A DNA stretch of 64,000 bases, from contig JANNOG010000017.1 in the NCBI GenBank assembly GCA_031398915.1, positions 1 to 64,000 of the forward strand, read 5' to 3'. Each line of letters starts with the position of its first letter. The stretch's first letter is position 1. Made by a program: the position numbers and the translations under genes. Shown here one piece after another: positions 1 to 8,842 of this stretch. Origin of the DNA: JANNOG01 sp031398915. Lineage in GTDB: Bacteria; Actinomycetota; Actinomycetes; Actinomycetales; JBBAYJ01. The notes under the pieces are model-generated. The model had not been told where the DNA came from, searched no databases, and was given only the letters and a program-made list of their open reading frames with translations.

Positions 1-2
1 GC

Positions 3-227
3 TGTGGGCACGGTGCTGGGCGCTCGCGTCCGGCCGGTCCACGTGATCCGGGTCCGGGCAGGGCGCTCGCATCGCAGGTCCAATGGGTCATTGAGGGGGC
101 TCAGGCGGGCTATCGGTACCCCTCGACGGGTGACCGTGAAACTCTCGCCACGCTCGACATCGCGCATGACCTCGGCGTTGTCGTTTCTCAGTTCGCGCTG
201 GCTTATCGTCCGCACACGGCAATGTAG
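3..227 (+). CDS. 3' end of an unidentified protein (partial)
   Basis: A frame open from the window edge gives 74 residues ending at TAG 225-227. The last 40 residues look like real protein (a stretch reading LGVVVSQFALAYR) with ordinary amino-acid balance, while the overlapping ATG frame at 4-237 is arginine/serine-rich and looks like a shadow. No family was recognised. The gene is convergent with the LCP gene, about 30 bases away. Confidence is low because only the C-terminus is visible. Confidence 0.4.
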   Translation, partial: CGHGAGRSRPAGPRDPGPGRALASQVQWVIEGAQAGYRYPSTGDRETLATLDIAHDLGVVVSQFALAYRPHTAM

Positions 228-260
228 CATCTCGTAGCACCTATAGGACCACGACGATGC

Positions 261-1691
261 CTACCCGGGCACCACAGCTTCGGGGTCCACTCCAGGATCG
301 ACCGCTCCCGGAATCGTGGGCACCTCGACGGCAGGTTGCTGAGCAGCTGCGATGGCCTGGACGGTCGCCATGTCGTCGACCCGTAGCGCCGACCACAACC
401 GCTCCGCCTCGACCGGGTCCCATTCGACGGCCGAGCCTGCCGGCGTCGACAGATTGATGTTGGAGACCGGCACCGTCATCGTGATGCCGCCGCCGCCGGC
501 CACCGAGCGCATGCCGAGCAGGAATCGTCCCAGGGTCAGCGGATCGGTGTCGGCGTCCACGGTCAGCGCCGAACCGCCCGCAGCCGCCACCCGATAACCG
601 GTGAGTGGGTTGAGGACCGTCGAGGGGCTCGCTGCCTGGCTGACGATGGCGGCCAGGATGGCGCGCTGCCGCTCGACCCGGGCCAGGTCACCCTGGGCGT
701 CGGTCTTGCGGCTGCGAGCGAGTCCCAACGCCTGCGCTCCGTTCAGGGTCTGGCATCCCGCGGCGAGGTCGATACCTGCGTCGGGATCTGTGATGGGCGC
801 CGGAAGGCAGGTGTCGACGCCGCCGATGGCGTCGGTGATCTGGGCGAAGCCACCCAGGCCGGTCTCGATGTACGAGTCGATGCCCACACCGGTGGCATCG
901 GTGATCGTCTGGGCCAACAGGGGTGCGCCACCGAAGGCATAGGCGGCATTGATCTTGTTCTGGTCGTTGCCCGGGATGGCGACGTAGGAATCCCGGGGGA
1001 TGCTGACCAGCACAGGTGGCTGATCCCCGTCCGGCACGTGGAGCAGCAGGATGGTGTCGGTTCGCTTGCCCCCCGCATCGGCCTCCGACCCGCTGTTCAG
1101 GTAGCCGACCTCGGATTCGGTCAGGCCCACCCGCGAGTCGCTGCCGACCAGCAGGTACGTCGTGCCTGGGGTGTCGACGACGGGAGGCAGGGCATCGGTT
1201 CGGGTGACATTGCGCCACGCCACGAGGCCCAACGACAGCGGGTAGGCGATCACGGCCACCAACAGGAGGACGAGCACGGTCCGCAGCAGGCGCCAGGGCC
1301 GGCGTCGACGCAGCGGCCGGACGGGTGGTCGTTGACCGGGCCCGGATCGCCCGCTGGCCGGCTGCGGCGCGAGTCGCTGTGAGGCCGCTCGTTGCGAGGA
1401 GTCTCGCGGTGCAGGTGGCGGTGACAGTGGCCGCTGAGCCGGAGCCCGTTGGGCCGATGTGGCCGTCCGTCGCGGGGGGGCCCGGTCGGGCAACGGCATC
1501 GCCCGGGTGGCATCCACCGCAGTCGGCGACGGTTCGCGGGTGAAGCGAGGCGGCGTGGGACGCCCGGTCATGGCATCGCGGATCGCCCCGTCACCGCGAC
1601 CACCCGGAAGTCGCCGGGTGGGATCAGGGTCGCGATACACGTCGTCTTCTGGCACCGGCCTCACGCTACGCGCCGCAGGGCCATCGGTCAT
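261..1691 (-). CDS. LytR-CpsA-Psr (LCP) family cell-wall glycopolymer transferase
   Basis: LCP proteins move undecaprenyl- or decaprenyl-linked glycopolymers onto peptidoglycan outside the membrane. The 476-residue product has a proline/arginine-rich cytoplasmic tail (1-130), one membrane segment (about 137-158) and an extracellular LCP domain (about 175-400). Family motifs are present: LLVGSDSR near 181, RTDTILLLH near 210, VSIPRDSY near 229 and the arginine-rich LARVERQR run. There is no C-terminal LytR_C domain. Its ATG directly follows the ugd stop codon (TGA then ATG), so the two genes are probably translationally coupled. In mycobacteria a homologous LCP gene (Rv3267) lies beside rmlD and the TIGR03089 gene; here those lie about 40 kb away. 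An arabinogalactan or capsule ligase role is inferred. Confidence 0.9.
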   Translation of the reverse strand: MTDGPAARSVRPVPEDDVYRDPDPTRRLPGGRGDGAIRDAMTGRPTPPRFTREPSPTAVDATRAMPLPDRAPPRRTATSAQRAPAQRPLSPPPAPRDSSQRAASQRLAPQPASGRSGPGQRPPVRPLRRRRPWRLLRTVLVLLLVAVIAYPLSLGLVAWRNVTRTDALPPVVDTPGTTYLLVGSDSRVGLTESEVGYLNSGSEADAGGKRTDTILLLHVPDGDQPPVLVSIPRDSYVAIPGNDQNKINAAYAFGGAPLLAQTITDATGVGIDSYIETGLGGFAQITDAIGGVDTCLPAPITDPDAGIDLAAGCQTLNGAQALGLARSRKTDAQGDLARVERQRAILAAIVSQAASPSTVLNPLTGYRVAAAGGSALTVDADTDPLTLGRFLLGMRSVAGGGGITMTVPVSNINLSTPAGSAVEWDPVEAERLWSALRVDDMATVQAIAAAQQPAVEVPTIPGAVDPGVDPEAVVPG

Positions 1692-3056
1692 TCAGGCGCG
1701 TGGCCTGCCCAGGGCGCGGTACTGCCAACCCGCGGCCCGCCAGGCATCCGGATCCAACACGTTGCGCCCGTCGAGGATCCGTCTGTGGCGTACCACCGCA
1801 CCGAAGGCCACCGGGTCCAGTTCTCGGTACTCCGGCCACTCGGTGAGCAGCAGGACCACGTCGGCACCCTCGGCGGCCTCCTCAGCTGTGGCGGCATAGC
1901 GCAGGTCCGGCCACGACCGCCGGGCGTTGTCGAGGGCTTGCGGGTCCGTCACGGTGACGTGGCCGCCCTGGAGCCCGATCTGGGCGGCCACGTTGAGTGC
2001 GGGTGAGTCGCGGATGTCGTCGCTGTTCGGCTTGAAGGCGGCGCCGAGGACGGCGACGCGCTGCCCCAGCAGCGAACCTCCCAGCACCTCCCGGGTGAGC
2101 TCGACCATTCGCGTGCGGCGACGCATGTTGATCGCGTCGACCTCGCGCAGGAAGGTCAATGCCTGGTCGGCACCCAACTCACCGGCCCGAGCCATGAACG
2201 CCCGGATGTCCTTGGGTAGACAGCCGCCGCCGAAGCCCAGGCCGGCACCCAGGAACTTGCGCCCGATCCGGTCGTCGTAGCCGATCGCATCAGCCAGGCT
2301 GGTGACGTCGGCGCCGACCAGTTCGCACACCTCCGCCATGGCGTTGATGAATGAGATCTTGGTGGCCAGGAACGAATTGGCGGCCACCTTGACCAGCTCC
2401 GCCGTCGCGTAGTCGCTGACCACCTGAGGTGTGCCGTCGGCGATGGTCTTGGCGTACACCTCGTCGAGGACCGTCCGTGCGATGTCGCCGCCCGGCACCT
2501 GGGCGTCACCCAGCGCCGTGGTCGCAGGGATGCCGTAGACCAGGCGATCCGGGGTCAACGTGTCCTGTACGGCGAACCCCTCGCGCAGGAACTCCGGGTT
2601 CCAGGCGAGCACCGCCCGCTGGTCGTCGGGGACGAGTTCGGCCAGACGCTGCGCCAGCCGGGAGGCGGTTCCGACGGGCACCGTGGACTTGCCGACGACG
2701 ACGGCGGGCTGCGCGTCGCTGCCGCGCAGGTGCGGGGCGAGTGAATCGAATGCGGCATCGACATAGCGCATGTCGGCGGCGTACTCCCCCTTGCGTTGCG
2801 GGGTTCCGACACACACGAAATGCACCCGGTAGTCAGCGGCTGCGCTGATGTCGGTGGTGAACGTCAACCGTCCGGTGGCGAGCGCCCGCTCGAGAAGTTC
2901 TGGCAGGCCCGGCTCGTAGAACGGCACCCGCCCGCTGGACAGGGCCTCGATCTTGGACTCGTCCACGTCGACGCCCAGGACGTCATGGCCCAGTTCGGTC
3001 ATGCACGCCGCGTGTACGGCGCCCAAGTAGCCGCATCCGATCACTGAGAGTCGCAT
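1692..3056 (-). CDS. ugd: UDP-glucose 6-dehydrogenase
   Basis: Oxidises UDP-glucose to UDP-glucuronate with NAD, a cytoplasmic precursor step for acidic polysaccharides. The 454-residue length is normal for the family. Visible features are the N-terminal Rossmann motif GCGYLG (7-12), the GKSTVPVGT segment (122-130), NPEFLREG (153-160) and the catalytic cysteine in GFGGGCLPKD (Cys279). The ATG at 3056 is supported by a TAGCCT -10 element six bases upstream, implying a leaderless message. It is first in a two-gene operon with the LCP gene and diverges from fadE25. Confidence 0.93.
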   Translation of the reverse strand: MRLSVIGCGYLGAVHAACMTELGHDVLGVDVDESKIEALSSGRVPFYEPGLPELLERALATGRLTFTTDISAAADYRVHFVCVGTPQRKGEYAADMRYVDAAFDSLAPHLRGSDAQPAVVVGKSTVPVGTASRLAQRLAELVPDDQRAVLAWNPEFLREGFAVQDTLTPDRLVYGIPATTALGDAQVPGGDIARTVLDEVYAKTIADGTPQVVSDYATAELVKVAANSFLATKISFINAMAEVCELVGADVTSLADAIGYDDRIGRKFLGAGLGFGGGCLPKDIRAFMARAGELGADQALTFLREVDAINMRRRTRMVELTREVLGGSLLGQRVAVLGAAFKPNSDDIRDSPALNVAAQIGLQGGHVTVTDPQALDNARRSWPDLRYAATAEEAAEGADVVLLLTEWPEYRELDPVAFGAVVRHRRILDGRNVLDPDAWRAAGWQYRALGRPRA

Positions 3057-3169
3057 AGCGGGAGGCTAGCGCTGCGGCTCCGCGAATTCGGCGGTCAGCG
3101 GTCGCGACGGCGTTCCGCGATGAGGACCCGCACCTACTCATGGGTAACTTACGGCGGTAATCTCGTCAG
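3057..3169. promoter_or_regulatory. Divergent leaderless promoters of ugd and fadE25
   Basis: Minus strand: TAGCCT at 3068-3063, six bases, then ATG 3056. Plus strand: TAATCT at 3158-3163, six bases, then GTG 3170. Neither start has a Shine-Dalgarno sequence, and this TANNNT spacing is that of mycobacterial leaderless promoters. Inferred from sequence only. Confidence 0.6.
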
Positions 3170-4351
3170 GTGATCGATGACGACACTCGGGCCAGGTTCC
3201 GACTCAGTGACGACCACGAGGACCTGCGCGCGGCCGTGCGGTCCCTCGCCACGGACCTCATCGCGCCCCATGCGGCGGCGGTGGACTACGAGGCGCGCTT
3301 TCCGCAGGAGGCCAGCGACGCTCTGGTCAAGGCGGACTTCCACGCTCCCCACGTGCCCGAGGCCTATGGCGGGGTAGGCGCCGATGCGGTGGCCGTGTGC
3401 GTGATCATCGAAGAGGTGGCTCGGGTGTGCGGGTCGAGCTCGCTGATCCCAGCCGTGAACAAGCTCGGATCGATGCCGCTCGTGCTGGCCGCCGACGAGG
3501 CCGTCAAGCAGCGTTACCTCACCCCGTTGGCCAGGGGCGAGGGCATGTTCTCGTACGGGCTGTCCGAGCGTGAGGCCGGATCGGACACCGCCGGCATGAG
3601 GACTCGGGCGGTCACCGAGGGCGACGGGTGGCGCCTCACCGGACAGAAGTCGTGGATCACCAATGCCGGGGTCAGCCAGTTCTACACCGTGATGGCCGTG
3701 ACCGACCCTGACGCCGGCTCGGCTGGTATCTCGGCGTTCGTCGTCGAGGCCGACGACGAGGGACTGACGTTCGGGGCGCCCGAGCGCAAACTCGGCATCA
3801 AGGGTTCTCCGACCCGGGAAATGCTGTTCGACGGGGTCCGGCTGGGGCCCGAGCGGCTGGTGGGCGAGCCCGGCCAGGGCCTCAAGATCGCACTTCGGAC
3901 CCTCGACCACACCCGGATCACCATCGGCGCCCAGGCGGTCGGCCTGGCGCAGGGCGCCCTGGATTACGCGCTGGGTTATGTCAAGGAGCGTAGGCAGTTC
4001 GGCAAGGCGGTCGCCGAGTTCCAGGGAGTGCAGTTCATGCTCGCCGACATGGCCATGCAGTTGGAGGCGGCGCGCCAGTTGGTGTACGTGGCGGCCGCGG
4101 CGAGCGAACGGGCGGCCCACGGCGCCGCGGACCCGCGCGAGAACCTGTCGTTCCTGGGGGCTGCGGCCAAGTGCTACGCCTCGGACGTCGCCATGTCCAT
4201 CACCACGGACGCGGTGCAACTGTTGGGCGGGGCGGGGTACGTGTCCGATCACCCGGTCGAGCGGATGATGCGCGACGCCAAGATCACCCAGATCTATGAG
4301 GGCACCAACCAGATCCAGCGCCTCGTCATGGCCCGCCAACTCCTCAAGTAG
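3170..4351 (+). CDS. fadE25: Acyl-CoA dehydrogenase, FadE25-like
   Basis: FAD-dependent alpha,beta-dehydrogenation of acyl-CoA thioesters in fatty-acid or branched-chain breakdown. The 393 residues follow mycobacterial FadE25 closely from memory: an IPAVNKLG segment, LSEREAGSD near 130, a KERRQFG motif, GGAGYVSD and the terminal YEGTNQIQR, whose Glu377 is the catalytic base position. The GTG start is set by TAATCT six bases upstream. It stands alone between ugd and the amidase gene and has no obvious link to polysaccharide synthesis; it looks like a chromosomal core gene flanking the locus. Confidence 0.92.
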   Translation: MIDDDTRARFRLSDDHEDLRAAVRSLATDLIAPHAAAVDYEARFPQEASDALVKADFHAPHVPEAYGGVGADAVAVCVIIEEVARVCGSSSLIPAVNKLGSMPLVLAADEAVKQRYLTPLARGEGMFSYGLSEREAGSDTAGMRTRAVTEGDGWRLTGQKSWITNAGVSQFYTVMAVTDPDAGSAGISAFVVEADDEGLTFGAPERKLGIKGSPTREMLFDGVRLGPERLVGEPGQGLKIALRTLDHTRITIGAQAVGLAQGALDYALGYVKERRQFGKAVAEFQGVQFMLADMAMQLEAARQLVYVAAAASERAAHGAADPRENLSFLGAAAKCYASDVAMSITTDAVQLLGGAGYVSDHPVERMMRDAKITQIYEGTNQIQRLVMARQLLK

Positions 4352-4414
4352 GCCACCGTGGGGTGATCTGGTGCACGCCCTTCAGTCGGTCGTGAACATG
4401 CCGACTGATACCGG

Positions 4415-7084
4415 GTGCGAGCACTGCGAGTTGCCGTTCCTGTCCTGGTCGCCGTCGGATTCTTCGTGGGGGACGTCGTCGACCAGCCGATCGCGGAGGC
4501 GGTTCCGGTCGCTGCCGACGTCGACACCCTCAGCGTTGCGGGTGTCGACCCTGCTGCCGAGCGGGCGCAGGGGGAGGCGTCGGTTCCGCTCGAGATCGTC
4601 GATTCGGTCATTCAGGGCGCGGACCCCGGCGAGGCGACGGTGGACGACACCGAGCCCGAGATCCTCACCTCCCCGATGGTCACCGACGACTTCTCGGTGG
4701 TCGGGGTGACCTGGGACGCCGACAGTGTGCCCAGCGCGGACACCATCGTCTCGGTCCGGATCCGCGAGGCCGGGACCTGGACCATGTGGCAGGTGCTCGA
4801 ACCGATCGACGGCGCACCCGACCCCGGCACCGAGGACGCTGTCAACTCCGCCGGGATCGCCGCGACCGAGCCGATCATCACCACGGACGCGGACGCCGTT
4901 CAGGTCCGGATGGACACCGTGTCCGGCGACACGCCCACCGACGTCGAGGCGGTGGTCATCGATCCGGGCACGTCACCCGCCGATGACCCGGCCGCCCGCA
5001 ACGGCGCGGCACGCTCGAGTGCTCAGGCTGCCGCCGCGGTGCCGGCGATCATCACCCGGGCACAGTGGGGTGCCGACGAGGGTCGCCGATCGTGCACCAA
5101 CACCACGATGAGTTCGCTCAAGGCCGCGGTCGTGCACCACACGGCCGGCTCCAACAACTATTCGCGCGGCGACAGTGCGGGCCTGATCCGCGGTATCTAC
5201 GCCTACCACACCGGGACGCTGGGCTGGTGCGACGTCGGCTACAACTTCCTGGTCGACCGGTACGGCCAGGTGTTCGAGGGCCGTGGGGGTGGCGTCACGC
5301 AGGCGGTGCGGGGTGCCCACGCGGGTGGCTTCAACGAGGGCACCTTCGGCATCTCTGCCATGGGCAACTTCGACACCATCGGGGCACCCGATGTGATGGT
5401 CGATGCCATCGCCGGGGTCGTCGCGTGGAAGCTCCAGGGGTCCTACCGTGATCCGGCGGGCACCACCTCGCTGACCAGTGCCGGAGGCGGGACTGCACGC
5501 TACGCCGCCGGGACCACCGTGACGCTGCCGGTCGTCATGGGTCATCGAGACGTCGGCTCGACCGCGTGCCCCGGTGCGAACCTCTACGCGAAGCTGGGCT
5601 ACATCCGCCAACGGGCGATCGACCTGATCGGGGCAGGCCTGGTGGGACCGGCACTGTCGTCGGTCTCGCAGCCCGCCGGAGGGACGTTCCGTGCGACGGC
5701 CGGAGCGATCGGTGACCAGACGTGGCGGTTCAGCGTGCTCGACCCGTGCACCGGCGCCGTGCTGACGGATCAGTCGGGCACCGCTGCCCGCAGCCGTCCC
5801 ATCGACGTGACCTGGGACGGGCGTCGTCGCGACGGTGCCACTGCGCCACCCGGCACCTATCAGGTGTCGCTCTCCTCGGCGTCGTCGGGCACCGGTGCAC
5901 CCGCTCTGAGTCGCACCTGGTCGGTCAACGTGACCGGATCCTCGGTGACACCGCCGGTGACCACGGGTGGCGGCGCGCCTCAGCCGGGCCTGTTCATGCC
6001 CATCGCGCCGACGCGGGTGCTGGACACGCGTGAATCGACCGGGCCGCTGGGCGCCGGAGAAACCCGCAGTGTCGTCGTCACCGGCTCCGGTGGGGTACCG
6101 ACCAGCGGTGTCAGCGCGGTTGCGCTGAACGTGACCAGCACCTGCTCGGCGGGCACCCCCACGTCGTACCTCACGGTGTGGCCCGCTGGTGAGTCGCGTC
6201 CGGGCACCAGCTCTCTCAACACGTCCTCGGCGGACACCTCTGCTGCTCATGTGGTGTCGGCGGTCGGGGTCGGCGGAGCGGTCAACGTCTACAACGACAC
6301 GGGCAGCACCCAGCTGATCGTGGACGTGGTCGGCTACTACACCTCGACCGGTGCCGGGGCCCGCTATGTCCAGGTGGATCCCCGACGCGTGTTCGACTCG
6401 CGCAGCGACGGCGGGCTGTTGACCAGCGGTGCCGAACGCGTCGTCGATCTGTCCGGTCAGGCGGGAACACCGCCCACCGGCATGAGCGGCGCCATCCTCA
6501 ACGTCACGGTCGCCGGATCTCAGGGCCAGGGTTACGTCACGGTGTTCCCGACCGGGCAACAGCGGCCGGCGACGTCGACAGTCAATCTGGTGCCGGGCGC
6601 TGATGTCGCCAACCGGACGGCCGTCGGGTTGGTCAACAATCAATTCACCGTCTACGCCGCGGGCGGGCCGACTCACGTGGTCGTCGATCTGGTCGGGTAC
6701 TACGCCACCGGAGGGGCCGGCTCGACGTATCACCCGATGACCCCTGCTCGACTGGTGGACACCAGGTCCGGGCAGGGTGGCGTCGAGGGACCGCTCCAGG
6801 AGGGCGGTGAGGCCTCGGTTCGGGTGGCCGGAGTGGCCGGAGTCCCCGGTGACGCCAGGGCCGTCGTCCTCACAGTGACGGGGGACCAGACCAGCTCGGT
6901 GACATTCGCCACGGTGTGGCCCGGTGCGGCAGCGCGACCGAACACGTCGGATCTGAATCTCCGACCAGGTCGCACTCGCGCCAATACCGTGGTGGCCTCA
7001 GTGGGCACGGACGGCACGGTCAGGCTGTACAACGACCGAGGGACCACCCAGCTGATCGTCGACGTCGTGGGCTACTACCGCTAG
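4415..7084 (+). CDS. Secreted N-acetylmuramoyl-L-alanine amidase with FlgD-like and C-terminal repeat domains
   Basis: Cleaves the lactyl-peptide bond of peptidoglycan outside the cell. The 889-residue product starts (GTG) with a hydrophobic export segment (about 5-20). A PGRP/amidase_2 domain spans about 208-405: AQWGADE, the paired histidines of VVHHTAG (241-242), Tyr276, and GHRDVGSTACPG supplying His377 and Cys385, the usual zinc site. A FlgD-like Ig segment (about 410-515) follows, then three ~115-residue repeats (about 530-650, 655-765, 770-889), each opening with a P-x-R-x-x-D-T/S-R pattern and closing in VDVVGYY or VDLVGYY. Such repeats are common in secreted actinobacterial enzymes. 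No clear -10 or Shine-Dalgarno sequence was seen, so the start is less certain. Confidence 0.88.
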   Translation: MRALRVAVPVLVAVGFFVGDVVDQPIAEAVPVAADVDTLSVAGVDPAAERAQGEASVPLEIVDSVIQGADPGEATVDDTEPEILTSPMVTDDFSVVGVTWDADSVPSADTIVSVRIREAGTWTMWQVLEPIDGAPDPGTEDAVNSAGIAATEPIITTDADAVQVRMDTVSGDTPTDVEAVVIDPGTSPADDPAARNGAARSSAQAAAAVPAIITRAQWGADEGRRSCTNTTMSSLKAAVVHHTAGSNNYSRGDSAGLIRGIYAYHTGTLGWCDVGYNFLVDRYGQVFEGRGGGVTQAVRGAHAGGFNEGTFGISAMGNFDTIGAPDVMVDAIAGVVAWKLQGSYRDPAGTTSLTSAGGGTARYAAGTTVTLPVVMGHRDVGSTACPGANLYAKLGYIRQRAIDLIGAGLVGPALSSVSQPAGGTFRATAGAIGDQTWRFSVLDPCTGAVLTDQSGTAARSRPIDVTWDGRRRDGATAPPGTYQVSLSSASSGTGAPALSRTWSVNVTGSSVTPPVTTGGGAPQPGLFMPIAPTRVLDTRESTGPLGAGETRSVVVTGSGGVPTSGVSAVALNVTSTCSAGTPTSYLTVWPAGESRPGTSSLNTSSADTSAAHVVSAVGVGGAVNVYNDTGSTQLIVDVVGYYTSTGAGARYVQVDPRRVFDSRSDGGLLTSGAERVVDLSGQAGTPPTGMSGAILNVTVAGSQGQGYVTVFPTGQQRPATSTVNLVPGADVANRTAVGLVNNQFTVYAAGGPTHVVVDLVGYYATGGAGSTYHPMTPARLVDTRSGQGGVEGPLQEGGEASVRVAGVAGVPGDARAVVLTVTGDQTSSVTFATVWPGAAARPNTSDLNLRPGRTRANTVVASVGTDGTVRLYNDRGTTQLIVDVVGYYR

Positions 7085-7145
7085 GCGTCGTCGCCGGAGG
7101 GGGACCACCTGCCATAGCGTGGTGTCCCATGGCCGAGGGCTGCTC

Positions 7146-8012
7146 ATGATCAAATACGACACCACTGTCGAGGCGAACACCAGCCATGCGCTGATGCTCG
7201 ATCTCGTGGGTGGTGGACACGATGTCCTCGATGTCGGGTGCGCCACCGGGTACCTTGCGGCCGCCCTCAGGGGCATGGGCAACCGGGTATCCGGCGTCGA
7301 GCTGGATCCCGACTCAGCTGCTCAGGCAGGTCCGCACCTGGTGGATCTGCTCGTCGCCGACATCGAGAGCGTCGACCTGGTGGCGCATTTCGGGCCGGCA
7401 TCGTTCGACGTCGTCGTTTTCGGCGACGTCCTGGAGCACCTGCGCAATCCGCACGACGTGCTGCGCCGGGCGATTCCACTGCTTCGTCAGGGTGGCAGCG
7501 TGGTGGTGTCGATCCCGAACGTGGCGCACGGCTCGGTACGGCTGTCCCTGTTGCAGGGCGAATGGCGATACCGCAGCCTTGGACTCCTGGACGACACGCA
7601 CATTCACTTCTTCACCCGCACCGGCGTCGACGAACTGTTGCGTGCCGCCGGCCTCGTGGTGGTCGACCGCCGGCGGACCACCGCGCCTCCGCTGGGTACG
7701 GAGGTCACGGTCGACGCCGCTCACCTCCCGGACGGCGCCCTTGCCTGGGTGGAGGCGGACGACGACGCCTGGACGTATCAGTTCGTGTACCGGGCGGTGC
7801 GCGACGACGCGGACGGGTTGTGTGCGGCGCTGACGAGGCAGATGGCCGAACAGGCCAATGACGCGGCCTCGCTCGCTGCCGACCTCGAGGCAGAGCGTGG
7901 ACGCCGACGTGTCGCGGAAGCGGAACTGGCGGCATTACGGTCGACATTGACGCTACGAGCGACCGCGGGTGCGCGCCGGCTGTACGGCAGATTGCGTGGG
8001 CGACGACGATGA
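7146..8012 (+). CDS. SAM-dependent methyltransferase with C-terminal coiled coil
   Basis: A 288-residue class I methyltransferase: SAM motif I LDVGCATGY (28-36), acidic ELD loop, and FGDVLEHL as motif IV. The last ~70 residues form a heptad-rich helix (EQANDAASLAADLEAERGR region) and a basic tail. The frame opens at 7119, but ATG 7146 has GAGGG at 7135-7139 and follows a TAGCGT element (7115-7120). Its stop overlaps the wzm start by four bases. A methyltransferase with a C-terminal coiled coil directly upstream of wzm-wzt recalls WbdD of E. coli O9a, which caps O-antigen chains and measures their length; that role is inferred here. No kinase domain is present, unlike WbdD. Confidence 0.85.
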   Translation: MIKYDTTVEANTSHALMLDLVGGGHDVLDVGCATGYLAAALRGMGNRVSGVELDPDSAAQAGPHLVDLLVADIESVDLVAHFGPASFDVVVFGDVLEHLRNPHDVLRRAIPLLRQGGSVVVSIPNVAHGSVRLSLLQGEWRYRSLGLLDDTHIHFFTRTGVDELLRAAGLVVVDRRRTTAPPLGTEVTVDAAHLPDGALAWVEADDDAWTYQFVYRAVRDDADGLCAALTRQMAEQANDAASLAADLEAERGRRRVAEAELAALRSTLTLRATAGARRLYGRLRGRRR

Positions 8013-8842
8013 CCACATTCGCGGACCTGCGCTCCTCGCGTGAACTCTTCGTCAATCTGACGCTTCGCGAGATTCGCGGGAAGTACAAGCGCACCGCCTT
8101 GGGGCAGGCGTGGTCGCTGGTCAATCCACTGGCCGCGATGGCCATCTACAGTCTGGTGTTCGGATTTCTGCTGCCCATCCAGGTCTCCGAGGGTGACCCC
8201 AGCGGCTTGCGGGTGTATGCCCTGTGGCTGCTCTGCGGCCTGTTGCCCTGGTTGTTCATCAGTGCGGTCATCACGTCGGGCATGGGATCTCTGATATCGG
8301 ACGCCAACCTCATCAAGAAAGTGTGGTTCCCGCGCGTCGTCATCGTGGTTGCCGTCGCCGCGTCGTGGCTGTTCACGCACGCTATCGAGATGGGTGTCCT
8401 CGTGGTGGTGCTGCTGATCTTCGGATCGGCCGTGGTGCCGTGGATTCCGGGTATCCTCCTCATGATGGTGCTGGTGTTCGCTTTCGCAACCGGAATAGCG
8501 CTCATGCTGGCCGTAGCCAATGTGTATTTCCGCGACACCCAACATTTCGTGTCCATCTTCATGCAGCTGTGGTTCTATCTCAGCCCCGTGCTGTATCCCT
8601 TTCGTTATGTCACCGAGGGCGCTCAGCGCCTCGAGGAACGAGGCATCGCTCTGCCCCTGGAGTTCATTTACCGCCTCAATCCGGTCGAGCGGTTCATCCA
8701 GGTGTTCAGATCGATGATGTACGACAACGCCTGGCCTGCCCTCGCGGACGTCATCTACTGCGTCGTCGCGGCCGTCGTGTCGCTCACCGTCGGGTATCTG
8801 GTGTTCAACCGCCACGAAGCGCGAATCGCAGAGGAACTGTGA
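8009..8842 (+). CDS. wzm: Polysaccharide ABC transporter permease (Wzm-type)
   Basis: Inner-membrane half of an ABC-2 exporter that moves lipid-linked polysaccharide across the membrane. The 277 residues contain about six hydrophobic spans and ABC-2 permease features: an N-terminal LTLREIRGKYKRTALG amphipathic segment, WSLVNPLAAM, and the NVYFRDTQHFV and YLSPVLYPF motifs. It overlaps the methyltransferase upstream and wzt downstream by four bases each, so the three are co-translated. Confidence 0.93.
   Translation: MTTFADLRSSRELFVNLTLREIRGKYKRTALGQAWSLVNPLAAMAIYSLVFGFLLPIQVSEGDPSGLRVYALWLLCGLLPWLFISAVITSGMGSLISDANLIKKVWFPRVVIVVAVAASWLFTHAIEMGVLVVVLLIFGSAVVPWIPGILLMMVLVFAFATGIALMLAVANVYFRDTQHFVSIFMQLWFYLSPVLYPFRYVTEGAQRLEERGIALPLEFIYRLNPVERFIQVFRSMMYDNAWPALADVIYCVVAAVVSLTVGYLVFNRHEARIAEEL

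Noticed and set aside
3149..4339. 396-residue open frame on the minus strand
   Set aside because: Lies opposite fadE25, rich in His, Gly and Arg with no motif; a shadow produced by G+C-rich codon use.
4973..6733. 586-residue open frame on the minus strand
   Set aside because: Shadow of the amidase repeats; the plus-strand protein has clear catalytic motifs.
8224..8838. N-terminal extension of Wzt
   Set aside because: The extension is read from wzm in another frame; the GTGA overlap at 8839 gives the normal Wzt N-terminus.
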